Of a stretch of 64,000 nucleotides of DNA, positions 1-7,885 are shown one piece after another. Position numbers and translations under genes: made by a program. The first letter of the stretch is position 1. Each line of letters opens with the position of its first letter. Location of the stretch: contig NZ_CP151099.1 of the NCBI RefSeq assembly GCF_038096175.1, positions 4,186,501 through 4,250,500 of the forward strand. The letters run 5' to 3'. Source of the stretch: Nostoc sp. UHCC 0302. Lineage in GTDB: Bacteria; Cyanobacteriota; Cyanobacteriia; Cyanobacteriales; Nostocaceae. The notes below the pieces were generated by a model. That model saw nothing but the letters and a program-made list of their open reading frames with translations. It was not told where the DNA came from and did no database searches.

Positions 1-477
1 GAACCTGATAAAGCGATCGCTGCTCAAATTTTAGCTAAATTGATGCCACGTTTAGGAAAGCTTGTATTAGCAGAGACAGTGCCACGTCATACCCAAAGAT
101 TTTATCGCTTGCTGGAAGAGCAAAAGCTAGATGCTCAATTATATGAGCGATTAGTCGTAGCGGAAGAAGCTATTTATGCAGATCAATCAGACCCAATGAT
201 TAACTGGGATGTTAACGATTTGCGTAACGCTCTTGCCTCCGCAGAACTGACAGTAGAAGTGGTTATTGAACGGAATTTGACGCCAATGCATATATCTTCT
301 TCCTTTCTCAGCCGTTTGTTTACTGCTAATACTAATCGACCAAGTTATGCAGATCGTCTTGCTCAAAATCTGACACAAGAAGAAATACACACACTCCAAG
401 ATTTATTTACTCGCTACTTCCTCAATCAATCCGTTAGCTGGGAAAGCACTGTGGCATTTTTAAAGATAAGTAGATGA
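1..477 (+). CDS. C-terminal part of a protein resembling the methyltransferase-like tail of RarA fusion proteins (5' end outside window)
   Basis: The reading frame is open from the first base, so the gene starts upstream; 158 codons and a TGA stop are visible. The Met at base 40 is internal, not a start. The text (LVLAETVPRHTQRFYRLL, then DPMINWDVNDLRNAL) resembles the C-terminal half of a class I methyltransferase-like domain. In cyanobacteria such a domain is fused behind the AAA+ replication/recombination factor RarA (MgsA). The ATPase half and the SAM-binding motif are not in the window, so the fusion itself is inferred from remembered family architecture. No function can be assigned to this tail alone, and another methyltransferase-like protein is possible. 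Confidence 0.5.
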   Translation, partial: EPDKAIAAQILAKLMPRLGKLVLAETVPRHTQRFYRLLEEQKLDAQLYERLVVAEEAIYADQSDPMINWDVNDLRNALASAELTVEVVIERNLTPMHISSSFLSRLFTANTNRPSYADRLAQNLTQEEIHTLQDLFTRYFLNQSVSWESTVAFLKISR

Positions 478-769
478 AGTCTTGGTTTGCTTTTAAAAGA
501 TATTCAAGGTAACGTTTAGCAATTGTAGATAGAAATTGCACAATTTCTCAGGATATAAATTGATTTGCCGACTGTGAACTTAAGGAAAAGATAGAAATTC
601 ACATGAGGTTTTGCTTTTCATTAAGTAAATCTCCTAAACTCAAAAATATCTTGCACAATCAAATTACAAGTACTCGCTAATATTTCTCACTAATTGTCTT
701 TGGTGTGGTTTGAGTGGTGTGTAACTCACAACTAAACTTGCTTAACTACTGACATTGCGAGGTGACAAT
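478..769. other. AT-rich spacer without a recognisable gene
   Basis: No open frame longer than about 25 codons is seen. The stretch holds the leader of the pentapeptide-repeat gene, with a GAGGTGAC ribosome-binding site at its end. Confidence 0.6.
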
Positions 770-1318
770 ATGGATGCCAATAAACTCCGGAATCTATATG
801 CAGCAGGAGAACGGAATTTTAATGGAACAAATCTGCATCAGGTAAACTTAACCCATAGCGACTTGAGGGGTGCAAATTTGACTGAAGCCGACTTAAGTGG
901 TGCAGACCTCAGTCAAGCTAACTTAAGTGGATGTAATCTGAGTCGAGCAAATCTCACTGATGCAGAACTTAATGGAGCTAATTTAAGTGGTGCAAACTTA
1001 AGTGAGGTCAATTTAATTGGCGCAGACCTGATTGAGGTTAACTTGGAAGCAACCAACCTGAGCCGTGCAGATTTACGTAGTGCAAATTTAGTTCTAGCAA
1101 ACCTGTTAGGTGCAAATCTCAGTGAGGCAGACATGAGTGGCGCAGATTTAAGAGATGCGAACCTCAACAATGCAAATTTGATTGGTAGCAACATCGACGA
1201 AGCAGAACTAGATGGTGCAGATTTAACAGGAGCAATTATCACTGAACAGGAGATAACTAGCAGAACTTTGCATATAGGTTTATCGCACAAATGGATAACT
1301 TGGGCTGGCAGTTGCTAA
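770..1318 (+). CDS. Pentapeptide-repeat protein
   Basis: From about residue 20 to 160 the protein is an almost unbroken series of A(D/N)LXX pentapeptides, for example GANLTEADLSGADLSQANLS. This gives the right-handed quadrilateral beta-helix fold. Such proteins are very abundant in cyanobacteria; members act as DNA mimics, lumenal proteins or scaffolds, but this one carries no extra domain that fixes a role. I start it at the ATG at 770, which has GAGG seven bases upstream, rather than at an in-frame TTG at 755. There is no signal peptide or membrane segment, so it is probably cytosolic. It stands alone, with converging transcription from the exported protein that follows. The long antisense frame inside it is a by-product of the 15-base periodicity. 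Confidence 0.92.
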   Translation: MDANKLRNLYAAGERNFNGTNLHQVNLTHSDLRGANLTEADLSGADLSQANLSGCNLSRANLTDAELNGANLSGANLSEVNLIGADLIEVNLEATNLSRADLRSANLVLANLLGANLSEADMSGADLRDANLNNANLIGSNIDEAELDGADLTGAIITEQEITSRTLHIGLSHKWITWAGSC

Positions 1319-1501
1319 TTTTCTTAGATGGTGGTTCTTGTTTGAATACTATATGTATTAGGGGTACAACACCCGTTGTACCCCTATAATAGTTTGTCGA
1401 TTTTGCTTTACAGCAATTTTCAACTTTATAGACTACTTGTGTGCAGGGAGTAATGTAGTTCAACTGATTGAAAAAGACTGCAAAACAATCATTATAAAGT
1501 C

Positions 1502-1852
1502 CTAATACACTAAAGGTGTCGCGCCGCGCATTTGACGTAGGGAATTGATACAAGCAGCGCAGTCACAGCCAAATAAGTTAATTGCCATATCGCTTTCTTC
1601 AACATTGAATTCTAAAATGGGGGCATCTTCTTGAGAAAACTCTACTTCAGGCTGATAGTTAGGAATTTTAGCCAATACGGAAGCCCTAGCACAGACTAAT
1701 CCCACTTTATGTTTATTGCGTATGCAAGATAAACGGTCTGTCGTATCGGGTTCTGGCTCAATCGCTTGAGCTTGATTGAGCATTACTCCCATAGAAAGAA
1801 TAGAGCTAATTAGTACAGGAGAAGAAAGCAAACTCAGTATCAATTTATTCAT
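1502..1852 (-). CDS. Small exported cysteine-containing protein, function unknown
   Basis: The 116-residue product begins with a classical signal peptide: Lys at position 3, a hydrophobic stretch and a likely cleavage after AQA near residue 30. The mature part is acidic and has five cysteines, one in RLSCIR, one in LVCARA and three in a CDCAAC cluster near the C-terminus, which suggests disulfides or metal binding in the periplasm. I do not recognise the family. It is a single gene; the upstream spacer on its 5' side is the 1.4-kb gene-free region. Confidence 0.7.
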   Translation of the reverse strand: MNKLILSLLSSPVLISSILSMGVMLNQAQAIEPEPDTTDRLSCIRNKHKVGLVCARASVLAKIPNYQPEVEFSQEDAPILEFNVEESDMAINLFGCDCAACINSLRQMRGATPLVY

Positions 1853-2352
1853 TGGTTTCCTTATAAAATAAAATCGATTACTCAGATTATCCGATTAAAT
1901 TTTACAGTTAAAGTCAAGTCCATCAGGAATATCAACTATCTGTGGTATCGTAGGCTAATTTTAGCAACCCTTCATACCTCCAGGTTTCAATCAATCTTTC
2001 AGGAATCTGGGTGCGATCGCCTCTCGAAGTTTGCACTCTTCTTCAATTAAATTAAGTATTTAGATAAAATTCCTTTGTTTATATCTTTTTTTATAATTTT
2101 TAAATTCTACATTTATCTAATATATGAAATTATCTTATTTAACATAGACGACTTAATAACTTCCTTTTATTACCGTTATTATCGTCTGAAGATTTGTAGA
2201 CATTTCCTTTCGGTTTTAGAAGGTTTTTAAACTCTAATTTATTGTAAATCAACGTATAGTTATTATATAGTATTTTTTGAGACAAAACTCAGACATTTCA
2301 GTCCTTTATAATACTTCTTATAGCAATTTTATTTGTTCGTAAAACTTTAAAT

Positions 2353-2395
2353 AATAAGATTATCAAATTTTTTAGAATTTGATAATCTTATTTTT
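2353..2395 (+). terminator. Strong orphan hairpin followed by T-tract
   Basis: A 17-bp perfect stem (2353-2369 pairing with 2376-2392) encloses a 6-base loop TTTTAG and is followed by further T residues on the + strand. No coding sequence precedes it on that strand for more than 1 kb. It therefore probably ends an unannotated transcript, or it is a mobile palindrome. Confidence 0.6.
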
Positions 2396-2615
2396 GGCTG
2401 AGGATTTATAGTTTTGTAGTTAATCTAAAATTAGATATACCAGTTTGCTATTAGATATTACAATATAAATTTTTACAAATCTCTCGTAATTTTCGGAAAT
2501 TTGTATTAGCTAATACAGTTAATTTAATGTTTATGAAAATTTAATCCGCGTAGAGAAGTTACAGTGTAAAGTTTCTACAAAAATTCTCGGTTATCCAACT
2601 TACTATTGGGTATAA

Positions 2616-2790
2616 TACCGTTACTTTGTGAAGCTGCATATATTTTTACCCCGCCCTAACCCTCCCCTTGGAAAGGGGAGGGAATTAGATTTATTGTCTC
2701 CCCCCTTTATAAGGGGGATAATTCGACTTGTCAAGGGAAGAAAAACTACAGAAGGGCCTTTTTATATGCATCTTTATACATAATTGGTAT
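2616..2790. repeat. MITE-like element with imperfect terminal inverted repeats
   Basis: The ends read ATACCGTTACTTTGTG... and, on the other strand, ATACCAATTATGTATA..., and both continue to a shared TGCATATA, giving about 28-base imperfect inverted ends. The interior contains two CCCC/GGGG-rich hairpins (CCCTCCCC/GGGGAGGG and CCCCCTTT/AAGGGGG). There is no coding capacity and no clear target duplication. Confidence 0.4.
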
Positions 2791-3084
2791 AAGCTACATA
2801 ACGAAATTAAAGCAACTACAGATAAGTATGTGCTTTGTTTATAAAAGAAACACTATATAAATAAAGTCCGCTTTCGCGGACTTACGTAAGGGCTTCTGTC
2901 ACTTTTATCGGCTACAAAATCATGTTTAATACATGATGTTTTTATTTTTTACTATTAATCATGAAAAAGCAATACTTTGCAGCTAATTTACTAGACATAA
3001 ATACTTGAATTATATCTTTTAAGATAACAAGCTAACTTGTTTCCAACTAACACATAAATAAGAGTATTTGTAATTATGCTTTAG

Positions 3085-3210
3085 GACAAAGCTCAGATAT
3101 TTTTGTCTTTACAAGAGTAGAATTTGTAAGATTTTTAAACTAAAAATATAAGTGTGGTCAGGTATAACAGCCCCAGGAATGAATTTCTAATCCTGGGGTT
3201 TTATTTAGGC
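3085..3210 (+). ncRNA. 126-nt dispersed structured element, copy 1 (candidate small RNA with terminator)
   Basis: The element starts with GACAAA...TTTGTC, a possible 6-bp hairpin, passes an AT-rich stretch and the block GGTCAGGTATAACAGCCC, and ends with an 8-bp stem (CCCCAGGA, 12-base loop, TCCTGGGG) plus TTTTATTTAGGC. A second copy of the same length lies on the - strand at 17791-17916. It shares GACTC..ATGTCTTT, ATTTTTAAA, GGTCAGGTAAAACAGCCC and GGGTTTCATTTAGGC, while the stem has changed on both sides. The neighbouring gene, cobJ, is convergent, so the hairpin is not a leader element. Promoter and expression are not visible; a non-transcribed repeat is the alternative. Confidence 0.45.
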
Positions 3211-3291
3211 TATGGCTTATACCACTTACTTATTTTGGATTAGTGATTTCTGGATTCCACTACAAGCAGCCTCAATTGCTTATCATCCCTA

Positions 3292-5031
3292 TTAGTCTGT
3301 ATATCGACGTGGCGTATAAACCCAGACATCCCCTTGGCTGCGATCGATTATCCGAGTTTTTGTTGAACCAACGAGAATAATTGTTCGCATATCGGCTACT
3401 GCTGGAACTAACTGGTCAAGGGTGATCACCTTGACTGTCTGTCCTGGTCTGCCGAGATTTTTCGCTATGACTACTGGTGTATCTGGTGTTCTATGTTGCA
3501 GTAAAATATCTCTCGCTTCTACCAGTTGCCAAGTGCGCTGTTTTGAAACAGGATTGTAAAAGGCAATTACGAAATCAGCTTGGGCAGCAGCCGCAATTCT
3601 TTGTTCAATTATTGACCAAGGCTTCAAGATATCAGACAGGGAAATCGCACAAAAATCATGTCCAAGGGGAGCGCCGATCGCAGCAGCAGCAGCTTGCATG
3701 GCAGAAATCCCAGGTGCAATGTGAATATCGATGCTGTTCCATTCGGGTTTGGCATCGCGATCGCATACCTCAAAAATGGCTGTTGCCATTGCATAGATAC
3801 CAGGATCGCCAGAGGAAACTACCGCTACATATCGCCCTGTTACTGCTAAATCAAGCGCCATTTTTGCTCGTGCTTCTTCTTCCCGATTATCAGACTCATG
3901 CCGTTGCTTGCCGTCACCGAGAGATCCAACTAAATCTAAGTAAGTTTTGTAACCTACCAAATCAGTTGCTGCTTTGAGTATCTCTTTCACTTCCGGCGAC
4001 ATCCACTGCGCCCCACCCGGCCCCGTGCCAATAACTGCTAACCGTCCACGTGGTTGACCTATGGTGCTGGGGTCAATTGGTTCGGGGGCAATGGCGATCG
4101 CTATCTGAGGAGAGGCAAAGAAAATTAGTTGACCAGATGTACCTGTAGCGGTGAGGGCTGCTGCTTGCACGGGGCTGTAACCATCCGATAGCAAACTTTC
4201 TAGCTGATTTGGGGTGAAAAAGCGAGCAGGTACGCCCAAGGCGCTGGCTACGGCATGGATTGCCGGATTGGCAGCGGCAGTGATGGGAGCAAATATTCCT
4301 GCGACTGATGCAAGGGCAAGTTCAGCATCTGCTAGTAGCTGACGCACTAAAGCCACCGCTTCATCTGCACAGCTAGTATAGTCAGTTATGGCGATCGCAA
4401 CAGTTGCTGGATGATAAATCAGGCAGTTGGCTGTCGGATTTACCAATCGTTCAGTAACTTGGATAGTTAAATTTCCTTTGGGGTCAATAGGTAATTGACT
4501 ATTGCTTAACCAAGCTGCTTTCCCTTCTAGCTTCACTTGCTCCCCAGCTAGCAAATCCGAGATAAATTTCTTAGCATCGTCTGGGTTGGCTAGATGGTAG
4601 CCAGAAGGAGGCGATAACAACGCTGTGCGAAAACGAATATCACCAGTGGTCGTAATTGCTGGTTTGACATCTAAAGCTTCGGCAATGCGGCGTGCCAAAT
4701 CGTTTACCCCATTGAGTCCACCTAACAGAGGAACAACAGCACTACCATCCTCAGCCACAGCGATTACTGGCGGTTCCTGGCGTTTATCAGAGAGCATCGG
4801 GGCTAGCGTCCTAATCAGAATTCCGGCAGCACAAATGCCAATTAGCGGCGTTCCTTCAGCAAACAACTCCCGCAGCGTCTCACCAAAATTCGTGAAGCTG
4901 ACATCAACGCCAGACGTGCGACCCGCCAAACCGTATAGTATTGCCCCTGGTAAGACACTAATCATCTTGCGTGCTAATGCCACACTATTTTGACCTAGTA
5001 CCACAACGGCGGGTGCAACTTTCGTCATCAT
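3292..5031 (-). CDS. cobJ: CbiG-CobJ fusion: cobalt-precorrin-5A hydrolase / precorrin-3B C17-methyltransferase
   Basis: The 579-residue protein combines two steps of corrin ring synthesis. Residues 1 to about 325 match CbiG, which opens the ring-A lactone and releases acetaldehyde; it contains the GICAAGILIRTLAP and GGLNGVNDLARRIAE blocks. From about residue 328 (GRLAVIGTGPGGAQWMSPE) to the end it is a tetrapyrrole methylase of the CobJ/CbiH type, with the SAM-binding GDPGIYAM motif and the AFYNPVS segment. CobJ methylates C17 and drives ring contraction. This domain order is known from other cyanobacteria, which use the early-cobalt route to pseudocobalamin. The start is one of two consecutive ATG codons without an obvious ribosome-binding site. 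No cobalamin riboswitch was recognised upstream, and the gene stands alone. Confidence 0.93.
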   Translation of the reverse strand: MMTKVAPAVVVLGQNSVALARKMISVLPGAILYGLAGRTSGVDVSFTNFGETLRELFAEGTPLIGICAAGILIRTLAPMLSDKRQEPPVIAVAEDGSAVVPLLGGLNGVNDLARRIAEALDVKPAITTTGDIRFRTALLSPPSGYHLANPDDAKKFISDLLAGEQVKLEGKAAWLSNSQLPIDPKGNLTIQVTERLVNPTANCLIYHPATVAIAITDYTSCADEAVALVRQLLADAELALASVAGIFAPITAAANPAIHAVASALGVPARFFTPNQLESLLSDGYSPVQAAALTATGTSGQLIFFASPQIAIAIAPEPIDPSTIGQPRGRLAVIGTGPGGAQWMSPEVKEILKAATDLVGYKTYLDLVGSLGDGKQRHESDNREEEARAKMALDLAVTGRYVAVVSSGDPGIYAMATAIFEVCDRDAKPEWNSIDIHIAPGISAMQAAAAAIGAPLGHDFCAISLSDILKPWSIIEQRIAAAAQADFVIAFYNPVSKQRTWQLVEARDILLQHRTPDTPVVIAKNLGRPGQTVKVITLDQLVPAVADMRTIILVGSTKTRIIDRSQGDVWVYTPRRYTD

Positions 5032-5460
5032 AAGAATTTTTGAACTTTAAATATTTAATAGATATCTTGCAAAAGTTGATATCTTTCACATGAAACCACA
5101 GATGCATACAGAGTAATACCAATTATTCAGATACTCCCACGGCTTCACTTCGTTACAGTGGTGGGATTCTAGGCTCAAATATACAGTGGGCGCAGCCGAG
5201 GAGCTAAGTGCAAAGCGAACGCTAAAGTAGGAAGACTCTACACCCTGCGGGAACCCGCAGGGTGTAGAGTTCTCTTCGCACATAAGTGTCATCGCTTTTT
5301 CGCTATACAGAAAAATTTTTATGTAAGAAGTTTACTGAGTAAATACCCTAGATTTTATTAAGATAAGTTACGCAATTTTAATTTTTGATATGCTTTTATA
5401 GATATTTATACTCACAGCTGATATGGTTAAGAGAACCTTAATAAAAAGGATTTTACTTAA
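5032..5460. repeat. Spacer with perfect 17-bp palindrome (5235-5270) and dispersed cyanobacterial repeat
   Basis: Bases 5235-5251 pair perfectly with 5254-5270 (ACTCTACACCCTGCGGG and its complement) around an AA spacer. Upstream lies a GC-richer patch (about 5140-5230) with GGCGCAGCCGAGG-type text typical of interspersed Nostoc repeats. An open frame on the - strand across this patch is repeat-derived and is not called as a gene. Confidence 0.6.
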
Positions 5461-5565
5461 ATGAAAAATTCAAAAGTTTCCAATCCATTAGGCCAGTCTA
5501 TAATTATGGGCGCTTTGATCATGTTAACCAGTGTTAGCGTTATCACAATCATGAACTTATTTTAA
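5461..5565 (+). CDS. 34-residue single-pass membrane protein, unknown
   Basis: This is a short frame from ATG to TAA with AAAAGGA upstream. The product has a polar N-terminus (MKNSKVSNPLG) and one hydrophobic segment of about 22 residues (IIMGALIMLTSVSVITIM). A hairpin terminator follows 40 bases after the stop, so the unit looks like a complete small transcript. The size and layout recall the single-helix subunits of photosynthetic or NDH complexes, but I cannot match it to any named one. Confidence 0.6.
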   Translation: MKNSKVSNPLGQSIIMGALIMLTSVSVITIMNLF

Positions 5566-5604
5566 GATAAAAACTGTAAATTTTAGCAAAGAAAGTTTAC
5601 AAAT

Positions 5605-5631
5605 CCCTGCTCAATTATGAGTGGGGTTTTT
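5605..5631 (+). terminator. Rho-independent terminator of the 34-residue ORF
   Basis: An 8-bp stem (CCCTGCTC with GAGTGGGG, two G-U pairs) closes a 6-base loop and is followed by TTTTT. It is placed just downstream of the small membrane protein gene on the same strand. Confidence 0.75.
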
Positions 5632-6094
5632 ACATTTTGTAATCCTGAGTGATTAGCAAAAAGGGAGTTGCGCAAATGAAATATGGCGTAGACGTGCAGC
5701 AGTTAGTTGTCAGACATCGCTCCTGATGCAAGAAAATATATTCAGGCGATCGCTTCCGGCGGGCGCTCCGCGCCATCGCTGTCAACTCTGGTAATTTCCA
5801 ATTTATTAGTACACGCGACAAGCCAATTTAATATTCTTATCCAGTATTTATCCAGGTTTCATCTACCGCAGGTGTTAGCTATATATCTATCAACAGATAA
5901 GTTATCTGAGAAACTAGTTAATAGTTAATTAGAGTCCGAACTTTGGACTAATAACCCCTAGCAGGGGAAATTGCGCCTGAATTGTTCGGTTCTACGACTG
6001 TTCGCAGTACTCAAATACCTATAACCTCGTAAGTAGTAGTGAAATACCTAACCTTAACGCTGTTAGTCGCTCTTGAATTAAGGGGTGAAGACCT
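5632..6094. other. Spacer with HIP1-containing repeat and small hairpins
   Basis: The stretch contains a HIP1 octamer followed by a GGCGGGCGCTCCGCGCC palindromic patch near 5750-5780, and short hairpins AGTCC/GGACT (about 5934) and CCCCT/AGGGG (about 5956). It ends with the AAGGGGTGA ribosome-binding site of the following kinase. The short open frames are not supported. Confidence 0.5.
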
Positions 6095-7636
6095 GTGTAC
6101 GAATGGATATTGCCAAGTCTAAGTGAAATTTTAGCCGAAACTCAATCAAGTGTGGCTGAATGTTCACCTGCTCAAGCTGAGCGACAGTGGCGTGTAAGCC
6201 TAGCAGCGACAGAACATCTGCTATTAAATACTTTAGAAACAACTTTAACAGACGCAAGCCAAGGATTAGTTTTAGCTGCACCAGCACCTTTATTCAGTGA
6301 GCCAAAACTGACTCAAAGTTTGCAAACGGTAACTTTTACAGCAAAGCCATTTAATCCTTTAGCACTGATGCCATTTCAGATGCCACCTGGGAGTGCGATC
6401 GCAGATGAAGTCGCTCCCCAGGAATCAGTGCTGCCTTTACTACCTGCCGATCCTCTAGCATCAGAGCAGTTTTGCCTAGTTTTTACAGAAAAATTTAGAT
6501 TAGTACTAGTTTTAGCAGAAAGCAGGAACGGTAAAAAAACCTTTTCATTTTCCTTTGAGCCAGAAGTAGTGCAGCAGGCGTGGCGATCGCTAGGAGCGCG
6601 AGTCATGCTGAGTAATCCAGAATTTTTTGCCGAATTGGATGCGATCGCACAAAAGTACTATCCAGTAGCACCGGATTACCATACTGTAATTCAGTTTAGC
6701 CAGCTGCTACTTCAGAAATCAACCGAACCAGAATGGACAAGGGACTGGGGACAAGGGACTGGAGACTGGGGACAAGGAGACAAGGAGACAAGAGGAATCA
6801 GTAGTACCCAATACCCAATACCTAGTACCCAATACCCAGTACCTAATACCCAATCCCCAGTACCCAATCCCCAGTACCCAATCCCTAGTACTCAATCTCC
6901 AGTCCCCGATGTGGAACTGCTCCAAGCCTTTGCTCACGAAGTCCGCACTCCTTTGACAACAATTCGCACCATGACGCGCTTACTATTGAAGCGGCATGAC
7001 TTACCAGCAAACGTCATCAGTCGTTTAGAAGTTATTGATCATGAGTGTACAGAACAAATTGACCGGATGGAGTTGCTGTTTAAAGCAGCCGAGCTAGAAA
7101 CTACTGCCTCCGTTAAATCTTCAAAAACTCAACTCACGCCGATGTCTTTGGATCAAGTATTGCAGCAGAGCATTCCGCGTTGGGAACAAGCAGCAAATCG
7201 GCGGAACTTGACTTTGAATGTTGTTTTACCTCAGCAACTACCAACAGTTGTGAGCAATCCCACCATGCTGGATCGGGTACTCACAAGTTTAATAGAGAAT
7301 TTCACCCGTAGCTTACCTTCTGGTAGCCATATTCAAGTCCAGGTTATCCCGGCTGGCGATCAATTGAAGCTACAATTATCACCACAATTCCAGTGCAAAG
7401 ACACAAGTAAAATTCCCACACCTGCAACCCCGCCGATTCGCAAGGCTCTTGGTCAACTGCTGATGTTTCAACCAGAAACGGGTACGATTAGTCTGAATAT
7501 TGCTGCAACCAAGCATTTGTTTCAGGCTATTGGTGGCAAACTAATCGTACGCCAACGCCCCCACTATGGCGAAGTATTAACTATTTTCCTGCCCTTAGAG
7601 GTTACTAATAAGCAGAAATTCGGGGTTAATAGTTAG
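6095..7636 (+). CDS. Histidine-kinase-like protein with intact H-box but degenerate ATP-binding domain
   Basis: The start is a GTG preceded by AAGGGGTGA. Residues 1-205 form a cyanobacterial sensor-like region without transmembrane segments. Residues about 214-271 are a Pro/Gln/Thr-rich linker encoded by heptanucleotide repeats. The HisKA domain follows with [16 protein letters not shown] and phospho-acceptor His281. The C-terminal region keeps the N-box ([13 protein letters not shown]), but I cannot find the DxGxG box, and the second glycine box is reduced to [17 protein letters not shown] binding is therefore doubtful. It converges with another kinase-like gene that has the opposite defect. 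It is probably a cytosolic signalling protein; the stimulus is unknown. Confidence 0.8.
   Translation: MYEWILPSLSEILAETQSSVAECSPAQAERQWRVSLAATEHLLLNTLETTLTDASQGLVLAAPAPLFSEPKLTQSLQTVTFTAKPFNPLALMPFQMPPGSAIADEVAPQESVLPLLPADPLASEQFCLVFTEKFRLVLVLAESRNGKKTFSFSFEPEVVQQAWRSLGARVMLSNPEFFAELDAIAQKYYPVAPDYHTVIQFSQLLLQKSTEPEWTRDWGQGTGDWGQGDKETRGISSTQYPIPSTQYPVPNTQSPVPNPQYPIPSTQSPVPDVELLQAFAHEVRTPLTTIRTMTRLLLKRHDLPANVISRLEVIDHECTEQIDRMELLFKAAELETTASVKSSKTQLTPMSLDQVLQQSIPRWEQAANRRNLTLNVVLPQQLPTVVSNPTMLDRVLTSLIENFTRSLPSGSHIQVQVIPAGDQLKLQLSPQFQCKDTSKIPTPATPPIRKALGQLLMFQPETGTISLNIAATKHLFQAIGGKLIVRQRPHYGEVLTIFLPLEVTNKQKFGVNS
6733..6910 (+). repeat. Heptanucleotide (STRR-type) repeat block inside the kinase gene
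   Basis: The block starts with GGGGACAAGGGACTGGAGAC-like units and continues with about 15 variants of CCCAATA/CCCAGTA/CCTAGTA. These are the short tandemly repeated repetitive heptamers known from heterocystous cyanobacteria. The block keeps the reading frame and encodes a low-complexity [13 protein letters not shown] linker just before the HisKA domain. Confidence 0.85.
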
Positions 7637-7885
7637 GAGTAGAGACGCGATTAATCGTGTCTGTATAAGAAATGCGATTATACTCTTACGAGAAGACGCT
7701 CTTCGAGCGTCTACGCGTCTGTACAGGATTTGGGAGTTCATAACTCATAATTCTTAGATTTATAAATCTGGTGTTGGCGCGATAGCCGTACTCCTTCCCT
7801 ACGGGACGCTATCGCGAACGGAGAAGCAAGCTACGCACTAGCGTCTCCATTGGCGTAGCCTCTCCCTTTGGGAGAAGGAGAAGGC
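7637..7885. repeat. Compound palindromic repeat between convergent kinase genes
   Basis: It contains a GAGACGCGATTAATCGTGTC-type palindrome (about 7644), a GAAGACGCTC/GAGCGTCT palindrome (about 7692) and a longer GC-richer unit with GCGATAGC..GCTATCGC and GGCGTAGCC text. These are typical interspersed repeats of Nostoc genomes, placed here at the shared 3' end of two genes. Confidence 0.6.

Larger units (their letters stand above)
1853..3291. other. 1.4-kb gene-free region with orphan hairpins and repeats
   Basis: No convincing coding frame exists on either strand. The region holds a HIP1-like site near 2020, a 17-bp hairpin (2353-2392), a MITE-like element (2616-2790), an 8-bp hairpin at 2864-2883 (arms AAGTCCGC and GCGGACTT) and a 126-nt element ending in a terminator-like hairpin (3085-3210). 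The text at 2281-2307 resembles the start of the 126-nt element (GACAAARCTCAGAYATTT), so the region may contain degenerate duplicated units. It is very AT-rich. Small non-coding RNAs on the + strand are the most plausible content. Confidence 0.55.

Noticed and set aside
913-1290. Long antisense frame across the pentapeptide-repeat gene
   Set aside because: The 15-base repeat keeps the opposite strand open; composition and lack of a start context mark it as a shadow.
5086-5292. Frame on the - strand across the 5.2-kb palindrome
   Set aside because: It is built from interspersed repeat sequence and has no homology or start signal.
5032-5300. Cobalamin riboswitch before cobJ
   Set aside because: The expected B12-box text and fold were not found; the stretch is made of palindromic repeats.
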